Part shown: piece by piece, positions 45,985 through 56,800 of the stretch
How the letters are laid out: every line of letters starts with the position of its first letter
How positions within the stretch are numbered: position 1 is the stretch's first letter
NCBI GenBank assembly: GCA_014871385.1
Contig: CM026428.1
Span: forward strand, 7,171,471-7,235,470
DNA: 64,000 bases
Direction: 5' to 3'
Origin: Ceratodon purpureus
Lineage: Eukaryota; Streptophyta; Bryopsida; Pseudoditrichales; Ditrichaceae
Made by a program: the position numbers and the translations under genes
Notes under the pieces: generated by a model
Told to the model about the DNA's origin: nothing
The model's input: the letters and a program-made list of their open reading frames with translations, nothing else
The model's database searches: none

Positions 45985-48310
45985 TTTTGTATCGACCACT
46001 CATATTGTGTGACTTTAGTTCATTTTCTCTCTTTATCATATTAAGGTAAAAGCCTTTATAAACATAATTGGCCAATTCAATGAATACGGCAATTTTTGCG
46101 TTTGTACAACTCTTCATTGACTTGAATATTATAAATTATTGTGAGTATTTTCTTTCTGTGTTACCACACATGGGTAAAAACTCAACATATAAAAAAATTG
46201 AATATATAAATATTTTTATAATCCTCAAAGCTATGTAAACCCAAAAATGACTCAAAACACTATTTTGGACGTCTTTATTTAGTTGATTAAATATCTAAAC
46301 TTTTAATACTTTATTTGTATTACCAACTTCATTCCTTATAACTTAGACCATTCATGGGCTCTTGGTTTTCCCAAAAACCATTTACCAGTTGAAATTCAAT
46401 CTTTGAAGTTAAAATCATCAGCTAAAATGAGAGTGATAAGAAAACCTGGATTTGTTCACATGATACAAGCTGAGGCTATTCCTTTTCATGGTCCCAATCT
46501 TTTTTCTGTTTTTCCACTAATTTGGCACAGGATTAAGTACAGGAAATGTTCATAGTTTTGAACACCACAGCAAATGAGTCCCACAACTTCACAGAAAAGC
46601 AAGAAATTTACACCATGAGCAGTTGGACAAAGTTTGTCCGGCCAGAAGTCTGCATCAAACCTCACCCCTTCAGTGCATGAGCAGGTTTTTTCCAAAACAT
46701 TCATGAATCCAGTCATATGGTCACACAGAGTGTTTCAGTTTCCGTTCCTGCTGAAATTTCCAAGAGCCAATTCACAGAGATTTTTGTTGATTTTATTGTA
46801 CACGCAAGCTCACTCTAGATCATTGAAGGCAGGCAGAAGAGACATTGACAAGACATTTCCTAGAGGCCATTTGTAGAGATTTTTGTTAATTTTAACATAC
46901 ACACAAGCTCACTATGAAGAGACATTGACAAGACATGTTCACAAGAGTTTAACTTTATTACCTCACCGTCATCCTTTGGTGACCAACAGGTGGAAGTTAC
47001 ACAAGCTTCACATGGGCCCTTCAGTGCTAATATCAACATCACCCAAGGTGTTTCCAATTAGTAACTGAGATAAATTTGAGTTTGCAGATGGTAGAAAATG
47101 AATACTTGAACGTAGAAAAGACAGCACCAAGACATGACCTTCACAAACATGAACCTTGTGACTCCACTGTCATCCTTTTTGAAACATTCATGAATCCAGT
47201 CATGTGGCCTCAGAGTGTTTCAGTTTCTGTTCCTGCTGAAATTTCCAAGGGCCCATTTGCAGAGATTTTTGTTGATCTTATCGTACACGCAAGTTCACTC
47301 TAGCTCATTGAAGGCAGAAGAGACATTGACAAGACATTTCTCAGAGGCCATTTGCAGAGATTTTTGTTAATTTTAATGCGCACGCAAGCTCACTATGGAT
47401 AACTTAAGGCATATGGATCACTGAAGGCAGAAGAGACATTGACAAGACATGTTCACAAGAGTTATAACTTTAGTACATTTGATATCATCCTCTGCTCACC
47501 GGCAGGTGGAAGTGAACCAAGTCTCACATGGGCCATGCACAGCTTATATCAACATCACCCAAGGCGTTTCCAATTACTATCCAAGCTAAATTTGAGTTCA
47601 CAGATGGTAGGGAATGAATAATTGAACATAGAAAAGACAGCACCAAGACATGACCTTCACAAACATGAACCTTGTGACTCCACTGTCATCGTTTTTGAAA
47701 CATTCATGAATCCAGTCTTGTGGCCACACAGAGTGTTTCCGTTTCTGTTCCTGCTGAAATTTCCAAAGGAACCATTTGCAGAGATTTTTGTTGATTTTAA
47801 TGTACACGCAAGCTCACTTGAAAGAAGAAGAGACATTGATGAGACATGTTCACAGAAGTTAACCTTATTACCTCACCGTCACCCTTTGCTAACCAACAGG
47901 TGGAAGTTACCCAAGTTTCAACACGGGCCATTCAGTGTTCACAATTACCACCAAAGATAAATTTGAATTTACAGATGGAAGACAATGAATCATTAAAGGT
48001 GGAAAAGACAGCACCAAGACATGACCTCCACAAACATTACTCTTGTGACTCCACCGTCATGCTTTGCTGACTCAAGGGCAGCACAAACAGAGCAGCTTGT
48101 GCAAGGCAACAGAACTCGCAGAGATAAGCTACCAAGTACAGAGCCAAGGTCACAAAGAGTGTGCTGGCATTGCGAGCACCACTGCGGTCTGGTTCAGAAA
48201 GGGCTCACATCAACTTCAGTTGGCAGATGATGCAAAGAAACCTTCAACAATTACTCAATGTCCACTTCTCGCTCACCAACTTGCTCGCATGTCTGGCCTA
48301 CTCAGATGAC
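45985..48310. repeat. Dispersed repeat, copy B, with three ~0.5-kb tandem units
   Basis: Same order as copy A (19674-21640). The unit marker GTTTCNGTTCCTGCTG falls near 46738, 47223 and 47740, so there are three units of about 485-517 bp against two in copy A. The end block GACTCAAGGGCAGCACAAAC is near 48070. No F-box start follows here. Confidence 0.8.
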
Positions 48311-48320
48311 CATCTAGGTT

Positions 48321-48587
48321 GTGTCATTTCCAAGTTTCATAATGTTTTTTTTGGGGGCAAATGAAAGAGATTCATTGCACAAGCTTCATGTTGGAGTCTG
48401 GGCCATTCCTGCCCCGGTTGTGTCGTGCAATAATATGGGTTCATGGGGGTCAATTAAAGTCTGCTGCGGGGATGGAGATGGGCCAGAACCTCAGCGCCTT
48501 TTTAATGTGCTTGTCTGGGGTGTATTCCTATACTCTCTGAGTTCCGTTTACCAGCAGAACAAACCTGGTATGGTGTTACTATATTGA
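48321..48587 (+). other. Open frame after repeat copy B, uncertain
   Basis: The frame contains KLHVGVWAIPAPVVSCNNMG and GDGDGPEPQRLFNVLVWGVF. Composition is more coding-like than its flanks, but no family or splice support is visible. Confidence 0.25.
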
Positions 48588-49369
48588 TCCTTCTTTTGTG
48601 GTTTGCAATCTGGCTCCATGTCATCTGTAAGGAAAGTGGTGTTCCTATTATAGAAATTGGTCCTAAATTTTATTTTATTTTCTATTTTTGTGTAGAGCCT
48701 AATTCTATAAACAGATATTGGGAAGTTAGGTGGAATAATTGAATTGGTGAATGTTTCACTAGGAAAATGTTTCTGAAACCGTGTGCCTTGTTGAAGCATT
48801 ACCACAAAACATAGCAGGTTTGACACTTGGGGAACAAATATTTATTTGTTTGAAAAAATTAGATTGGCCTGTCAAGAATTGAGTTTCAAAATTTTGGTTT
48901 TGTAGCAAAAAAAAATCTGTAAAAACGATCTTAAATAAATTCGAAATATCAAAATGTTGCATAAAATAATTTATTCTATTTTATTATTTTATCTTCATAA
49001 TTTTCAAATTTTTTTAGTTTTTGTTTTTAGAATTTTTGGGCAAAACTGATATAATACTAAGGTAGATTTTAGTTAATGAAGTTTCATCAATAAATTAAGT
49101 TTCTTTTAAAACATAGGTTTATCTGCTAAAGTCTCTACAAATTCTAAGGCCAAACCTTCTAATAATTGAAGTTTGTTGTATTCTCAATGAAAGTTCAAAT
49201 ACAAGTCTAAGAGGTCATCTTAGGATTACATAATTACAATTTTCAATTTTAATCTAGTCATTTTTAAATGTCTTTAAAATATGGTTTCAAATTTTATTTT
49301 AAATTTTGAGTTGTTGATTGAAATGATTTTTATGCACTATGTGCACAATTGTCAAGGATTTAGGTACTA
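48588..49369. other. AT-rich gene-free stretch
   Basis: Nothing recognised. Confidence 0.4.
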
Positions 49370-49910
49370 GTATTAATTTTTTAAAGTACTCTATTCTCTA
49401 TGATTAAAATGATTGTATACAATGTGATTAATAGATTTAAGCCAGATATGTATTTTGTAGAGAATTGAAGATTTAAATTTGTCTGTTACCACCATAGATT
49501 TGTTGAAATACTTCATTTATTATAGTTGAAATGATTGGAATATTCCATACAATTCAATTAGTCCATTGAAGCCAATACCGCACTTTATGCACTGTTGAAG
49601 ATTTTGATTGATCTGCACCCACTATAGATTTGTTGGAGTACTTCATCCTTTAAGATTGAAATGATTGTAATTATTGGACTTTTTCCAATGAGGGCTAGAC
49701 TTTTCTTCTCTTTCAATGATATCCATTTATTTGCTTAAAATTTTTAAAAATGATTATAACTATATTGTTGATACTATTTGATTGGTCAATTGAAGCCAGA
49801 TCTGCACTTTATGCATTAATGAAGATTTAACTTGTCTGCAATCATTATAGATTTGCAAGAGTACTTTGTTCTCTATAATTGAAATGATTGTAACTGTATT
49901 TTCATGAGAT
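49370..49910. repeat. Diverged ~130-bp tandem repeat
   Basis: Units share GTCAATTGAAGCCAGAT, GCACTTTATGCA, GAAGATTTRAYTTGTCTGC, ATAGATTTG, GAGTACTT and ATTGAAATGATTGTA in the same order. About four units precede element P2, and further partial units lie after P3 (51711-51880) and P4 (52717-52765). Confidence 0.75.
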
Positions 49911-50779
49911 TTAACCCCTAAAGTTCTGAGGGTATTTTTCATCAAAACTGCCTCAAAACAGCCCCTCTTCAAAGCAAGGTGGATTTTGCAAACTTGGGGT
50001 CTTTTTTAGTACATCTAACCGTTAGATCTCGTAGCTAACTTCTATGTCTAAATGTCTAAAAAATCTCACACACTCATTCCTCACCAATTGCAAGATCATA
50101 ACGTTCAAAATAGAAAAAGAAGTTTTTTTTCCCTACATTAAAAGGGGACAACAGAGTTTTGAAGGCCCAAAAAACCATTTTTTAAAGTAGATAAGGAATG
50201 AGTCTCTCCATATTATTGTTACTAAGTGAGTTAGGTACATGTCCAAAAAATACCATATTCAAAAAAATTGTGGAAGGTTTTGAAAAAAATCATTTTCCGC
50301 CAGGGGGTATGCTGAAATTCACATACAAAGACCGTTTTTTGACAATACAATAGCATATGAAAAATTCTTGGATTGAAAATCCAAACAGTGAAAACATGCT
50401 TTACTGCCTTCTCTATACATAGATTTTTTTATTTTTAAGAAATATCAAAATCTCAATTTTTGGTGGAATTTCAAAGTTTCGTCTTTGGGCAGATTTTGGC
50501 AGATTTTTACAATTTTTGGGCAGTTTTGGGCAGAATTTGCTGCATTCACAGTGGCTTAGAAAATTCCAGCAGCTGCTCAACGAGCAGCGTTTGACACTTA
50601 AACCTTCATAACTTTTGATCCCAATGTCGGAATTGAAAAATAAAGATACTCACACGAAGATCTCTGAACAGTCCAACTTCAATAAAAATTTCAAAAAATT
50701 CCGATGTAAATTGCATTCATAGGTACATGCCCAAATTCCAAAAAAGCCCAAATGTGGATGATTGTCCTTTAGGGGTTAA
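49911..50779. mobile_element. Non-autonomous piggyBac-like element, copy P2
   Basis: TTAA-CCCCTAAAG at the left and CTTTAGGGG-TTAA at the right. It is related to P1/P3 probably in the opposite orientation (ACCGTTAGATCTCGTAGCTAAC resembles the reverse complement of the P1 right part). Its right TTAA is shared with P3. Confidence 0.8.
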
Positions 50780-51710
50780 CCCCTGAAGGACTAGGAAAGC
50801 AAAAACTGCTTTTTGCTGTTTCAGGCAGCTTAGATGAAGAGGTTAAAAGTAATATTTTTGTCTAATTTTTTACTGTATGCTCCCTTTACCGCAATGTGTA
50901 CGTGGTAAAATTTTCAAAATCAAATTCCAATTTTAGACCCTTCATCTAAAAATTTTAGGTTTCAAGTCCAAAACGGGCAGTTTCAAATTAGGTTTTTTTT
51001 TAAAAAAAGATTATAAATATGTTTATAACCAAATCACTACTCAAAATCCAAACTGACCCAAGTCAAAAAGTTTACCAATTTTACAAGGGCAGCCTCCAAA
51101 AATTACATGAACAAGCTTCAATTTTTTTTGTAATTTTGCATTTTCTCCTTTCAAAAATTGTCAAAATTTGAGATTTAGGAAGTTTCCAAATTTTTTTTTG
51201 CTAAAATTCACAAACTCATAGATGTAAGTTTTAACCGTTCACATTTTTCAAAAAACCAAAAAAATTTAACGTTATTTAAGTTTTACCATATTGTGGTTTT
51301 TGTACCTTCTTCTGGAAAATAATTTGCATGAAGGCCAAAAAATCAAAATGAGTCTCCAAAATTTTGCATGGAGGTGCCCAACTTAGTTACCTACATGGAA
51401 AAAAATATGAGCAAAATGTTTGGGATAACAATCATCAAGTCTCCCTTGGCACCATTTAGACTAGTCCTTTACGGCAATGCCAAAAAAAAAAAACAGCAAA
51501 CTTTGATTGTTATAATCTCCCAAATCGTCAAGATCCAACGGTTGAAATTTGACAAGGTGTAAGTGAAGATAGTAGGGTTGAAGATCTTACGGTTGGAAAT
51601 ACCAAAAATGAAAATTTTATTGGAAACATACATCAATTTCCATAAGGTGGTTAAAATCTGCAGTTTTCGGTATTGGAGGTGCCAAAACACCTTGGTCCTT
51701 TAGGGGTTAA
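50776..51710. mobile_element. Non-autonomous piggyBac-like element, copy P3
   Basis: TTAA-CCCCTGAAGG at the left and CCTTTAGGGG-TTAA at the right, 935 bp including both TTAA. It aligns with P1 along its length. No ORF. Confidence 0.82.
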
Positions 51711-51880
51711 TTGGTCAATTGAACCAGAACCACTTCATGCACTGTCAAAGATTAAGACTTGACCAAAACATAACCACTTCATGCACAGTTGAAGATGAAG
51801 ATTTGTCTGCCACCACCATAGATTTGCCGGAGTACTTTATTCCTGAGGATTGAAATGATTGTACTATATTTTCATGGGAT
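51711..51880. repeat. ~130-bp repeat units between P3 and P4
   Basis: Continues the tandem array: GGTCAATTGAAC, CACTTCATGCAC, GAAGATTTGTCTGCCACCAC, ATAGATTTGCCGGAGTACTT. Confidence 0.75.
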
Positions 51881-52716
51881 TTAACCCCTAAAGTATCAAC
51901 TCAACAAAAATGGTATGATTTAGGGTCCGGTCAGGGTCCTTATAAATCAATTTTTATAGGATGTAGCTATAATTTTGGCACAATATGGACAATTATCATA
52001 TCTTTGTAGCAAGGCCATTTATGCTTCACAATTCCTCATGCTTTAAGAGATATCCGCAGTTAAAGTTTGATAACACTAGTATGGCATACTGAAATTTGTC
52101 CAAAACTGTAGTATATGCTCAAAATCTACCCAAAATTAATTAGATTATACAAACTTCAAAAATTCATCAAACTTCAATTTTTTTCAAGGTTTGTTTTTTG
52201 AACATGTAAATACAATTGTAAGGCATGATTTCACCGATCGGATTTTAAATCCAATATTTCTCCATATGCCTTTTCTCCTATCATAGACCGGCCTTTGCAT
52301 TTGAATTTCAACATACCTCAATGTGAAAAATCAAGCATTTCTTTAGGTTTTATAGGTTGTATGAAGGGAAAAAAAGTGTATGGACATATTCTTAATCCAC
52401 CTAGGAATAAGAATTTGAAAAGACTGACCATCAAATTTGTTTTCGAAATTAGTTTTTTTGGCTCACGGAATATTTTAAACCCATTTTACAACAAGAGGAA
52501 AAACTTTTTTTCAAACTTAGAACATTATGATTTCACAAACGAAACGGATTTTGAATCTAAGATTTTGGGTATGTATACATGTAAAATTAAGGTACTAGAT
52601 CCTATGGTTAAATTTCCCTAAAATACATCAAAACTTGAAAACTTGCACCTTGTATTGAAAGAGTCCAGTTTTAAGGGTTTTTGACCTTCTCGAGGCCTTT
52701 CAACTTTAGGGATTAA
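51881..52716. mobile_element. Non-autonomous piggyBac-like element, copy P4
   Basis: TTAA-CCCCTAAAG at the left and CTTTAGGGA-TTAA at the right, 836 bp. The right third resembles P3, and the rest is diverged. The right flank is nearly the same as that of P3. Confidence 0.75.
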
Positions 52717-53889
52717 TTAGTCAATTGAACCCATAACCACGTCATGCCCAATTGAAGATTAAGACTTGTTTATATGTAATTCAGAATGGAATGAATATTC
52801 AATCATTCCAATTGAATGTTTAGAAGAATCCAAAGTCTAAAACTAAATTGCAATGAAATATTTTCCTTCAACAAATGCTCACATACATTAGAATTACTTA
52901 CAAATTCACCCATTTCTTCCACCCAAAAGTTCACTGAGAATCACTTCTTCTGCACTTCACTTACCATTATAATTTAAGCACAAATTTTAAAGATGACAAG
53001 GTTTCACCTCCCTTTGACCAAGTAGTTTGAAATTTTTTGTCTTTCAACAAACAAAGAACAAGTTTAGAAATAACCCAATCAGTAGGAAGACCTTATGAAA
53101 TGACTCTACACTACTGTACAATTATGGCTTCATTGATTCAGAGCATTGCAATATTATCTGCACAGTTCCAAGGTATTGAACAGGGATGCTTGTCAATACA
53201 AATAAATGATGATGGCGGATGATTTCACAAATTCCACCGTGCACTTACTGCAATAGCTCCACACAGCTCAAGATCTATTCGCTGAAGTTTTAATTCATCT
53301 TCAATAACAATGAATAGCAAGCCTGAAGGTGCCATTTCAATGATCAGATCTTGACATGAAGGTGCCATTTGACAAAACCAAGCACTCAGGAAAGGAAACC
53401 TTCGACATGAGATAGACATATCAACGTGTGTAAGCCAGGCCTGGCATGCAATTTTCTGAGCTTGGGACCATGATAGTGAGCTTTTGAAAGCAAATCGTAA
53501 AAAAAACACTTAAACCAGTTGCATAAGTACTTGTTGCTGGACAATTTTGATAGCAAGTTCACACCATAGCTCTCCGGAATAACATATTTCTGTGGAAGTT
53601 CTAGATAGCTTGGTTCTAGCAGATAATGGAGGGGGAACTCACCTGAGCTTGAAGACAACTCCATGTGTGTGAAATCCACGGCTTCATTTATCAAGAGAGG
53701 CAATCAGTTGGCATTGAGTGTAGAAACCCAATGCAAATAATAGCAAGCAAGGAGCCTTACCAGGCAGTCACAAGCTTGAAGTTTACACACAAGCTACGCC
53801 ATATGTTCAGGATCTGTCTATCCACAAGCTTGTGAAATCACATGCACAAACACATGTCAAACCACTACCTAAGAAACGAATTAACCATG
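52717..53889. other. 3' side of the DGK gene, no clear gene
   Basis: 52717-52765 is a partial ~130-bp unit. Minus-strand frames at 53225-53509 and 53386-53703 are open but overlap in different frames and match nothing I know. The part next to 53889 should be DGK 3' UTR. Confidence 0.35.
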
Positions 53890-56800
53890 TTATCTTTTTA
53901 GTAATAAGGACGGATGTGGAAGCTTCTCGATCATCACAACTGTGGGAGTTGGGTCCTCCGGTGTGCCCATTGGTTGCATCCACGGCTCTCCATCCATTTG
54001 CAAGTAAGCTTTTGTTCGCGCCTTCCCATTGAGCTCGAGTTTGATTGCCTCGGCCTAGAACAGAACATTCGATCAGATACAAACTATCAGTTTGTGTGCA
54101 GATGATGCAGTAATAGCAAGGAAATTAAAATTTCTCAGGGAGATGTAGTGATGAAAAGAAGCAATTACTGAGCATCTGGGGCTTTCAACGTCCCTGGCCT
54201 TCGGAGGGTTGAGCAATTGAATATAAGCAACAAGTAAAGAAGCAACTCATCCGCTCTTAAAAGCAGGTTGAAGCTGAAAATTTTCTCATTTGTGAGTTAG
54301 GAAACCTCAGCAGCTTGCGAAGCACTCTTTTCGTCTCATCAGATTGGCTAGACTCTTGAGCTGGATCAAAGCACTTACTTGACAAAGGCGGACAGCGGTG
54401 CTAACTTCAAGGAGGACAAAAGCTGAGTGCCAACCATCCTTCAACCCCATAACTTCTAGCACACCATCATCGCACCTTTGTTCCTCAAAACCCTCCTGCA
54501 TTTCGGTCAATGGCTTCTAGTTATAACAACATTCACTTAACAAAGAATTAGACACTCAGAAGAGTGTGGGTTTGTGGTCCACACTATGTTCGTACTCAGT
54601 GCTGGATCAGAAATTTCACGTAGACTATTGTACGTGGTTGAAGAACTCACCTTTTCTCTTCTACCAGAAGAAGGTTTCCCCCAAGGATTTCGCCCACCCG
54701 CGTAACTTTTTAAATTGCAAATCACAACTGCTCGAATACTGTTGTCATATTTACCAGAAACACATTGTCAGATTCGACACAAATATCATGGACATACGAA
54801 ATAAACACTTGCAAGTAAACACTGCGCTCAGAACTTACTTGCTGGGAAGGTGAATGTCTTCCCAATCTTTGGAACCCCTCTTTCTAACCAACAACTTCAG
54901 TATATTCGATACGCCTCTGCAAGAATATAATCGGGTGTGTAAGTTTGGGTTCTCATTGTGCATCACCTAATAATTCTACGACGTATTTACAAAAACAACA
55001 AGCCCAAATAAAGAACCGACTAAGATGTGGCATACAAGTGTTCACGACAAGGAAAATTGAAATAACAATCTAAGGACAAATAGCTCTCAGGCTTTACCTC
55101 GCACGAGGAGCGACTGAACATGCAGTACAAAACCAACCTTGCGTGCAACCGAAGCTAGAATAGATCATCTGCATGATGGAAGTGTTACTCCTTTCAGTTA
55201 CTTTGTCGATACAGAGTACAGGATTGACATCTGAATTAAACGAGTTGTTCAAGTGAAACTGAACATAATAATTCCAGTAGACTCACTTGATTAGCTGTAC
55301 GACCTCTAGCAAGCCAGGGTTTTGCATCTCGCAGATGGTGAAAGCCATATGCCACTTGAGCATCCATTCCTACACCAAGAACCGAGCATGATCACATCAT
55401 TCTTAAATAGTAGGTTCATATATACACCAATTCGAGTACTCAACGCCGAAGGGAACAACAGAACATAGAACAACAGAACAATTGCCTTCTGTTGTATACT
55501 ATCACAGTAACTAAAATCAAAGGTCATGAATCTCAGAAAATAGACTGAAGCACTCAGCTTACCAACACTAAAATAATTGAAAAACAAGCCCTCAAATGCA
55601 GGATCTCTTTCATCTTTAGCGTGCTTTTCACCAGCCACCTGCAAGATGTAAACAGATACAGCAATCATCATTAGAGGTACCTAACGCAACTCTCGACTCA
55701 TATAAGGCAAGGCTTTGTAAATCAATCGACGAAGTTCGAGATTTCAATGCTTTAAATTACCCCAGAAGGCAGTGGAACATGGTGTTGGGGGTGCATTGCA
55801 TGTGGAAACTCGATATTATCAGCAGCGACTGATTTTGCAGGCATCACTACGGCAGTCCACCTGCACAGCAATACATATTGTGAGAACACAATAATCATCT
55901 TAGACTACAGAAACCATGCCGACATTCGTAGACAGATTTAACTGAAGATGTCAGCAGAATATTTACACATAAAGAACTCTTCTGGATGAAAATGAATCCT
56001 CTACAATTACTACCAGACCCTGTCCCCAACAGGTAAAGGTGTCGAATAACAGAAACGTTACATACATGAGTTAAAAGACCGAGGATAAATTTACGCTCCC
56101 TCCTAAAACAGAATTGTTTGGAAACAGATTTCTATCGACACAAAGTTGGTTCACGTTGTCTGTAGAGAAAACTTACGTATCAAGAGGTGAAGCATTGGAA
56201 CCTAACGCCTTCACCAAGACCCTTTTGAGTGTAGACTTACTCGTCGAAGCGAATTCTCCTCCCTGTAGACATAACGATTATATGGAAAAGAAGCGTTCAG
56301 AAAGTCACAGAAACCATAGACTTTATTTAAGAACTAAATGGGAAGGATGTGATCTTCAATATTTTTTATTTGTCATACCGTACATGTAAGCTAGAAAAGG
56401 ATCTTGTCAAACTGTGTTGTGTGCTTACCCAGCCGAAGCTTCGAGAAAGGTCGTTTCCTGTGCCAAGTGGAATGACCCCAACAGGAGGAATACTAATAGG
56501 TTCTGGTAGCTCTCGAAGCGCTCCTACACTAGAGAGAACCCATCCAACTGTTCCGTCCCCACCTGCCACCTGAAATATATTTAAAATTCAGTCAGTTCAC
56601 TACCAATCGTTTATGACGCAGACTATTCATCCCTCCAATGACTCTTACTGTTGTGAAAAATAATTAGAGCTGATTCAACAATGAAAAACTTCTTTCTCAG
56701 AAAATCACGTGTATGAGTAGTGATGAGACGGACAAGAATGCGTAGTTTTTCTAGAGTCTTTCTTGCGCACTCGTCCCCTGACTTGGCCATCTTGTCGAGA

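Noticed and set aside
53225..53703. Minus-strand frames downstream of DGK as a separate gene
   Set aside because: Overlapping frames, no recognisable domain, no consistent splice signals.
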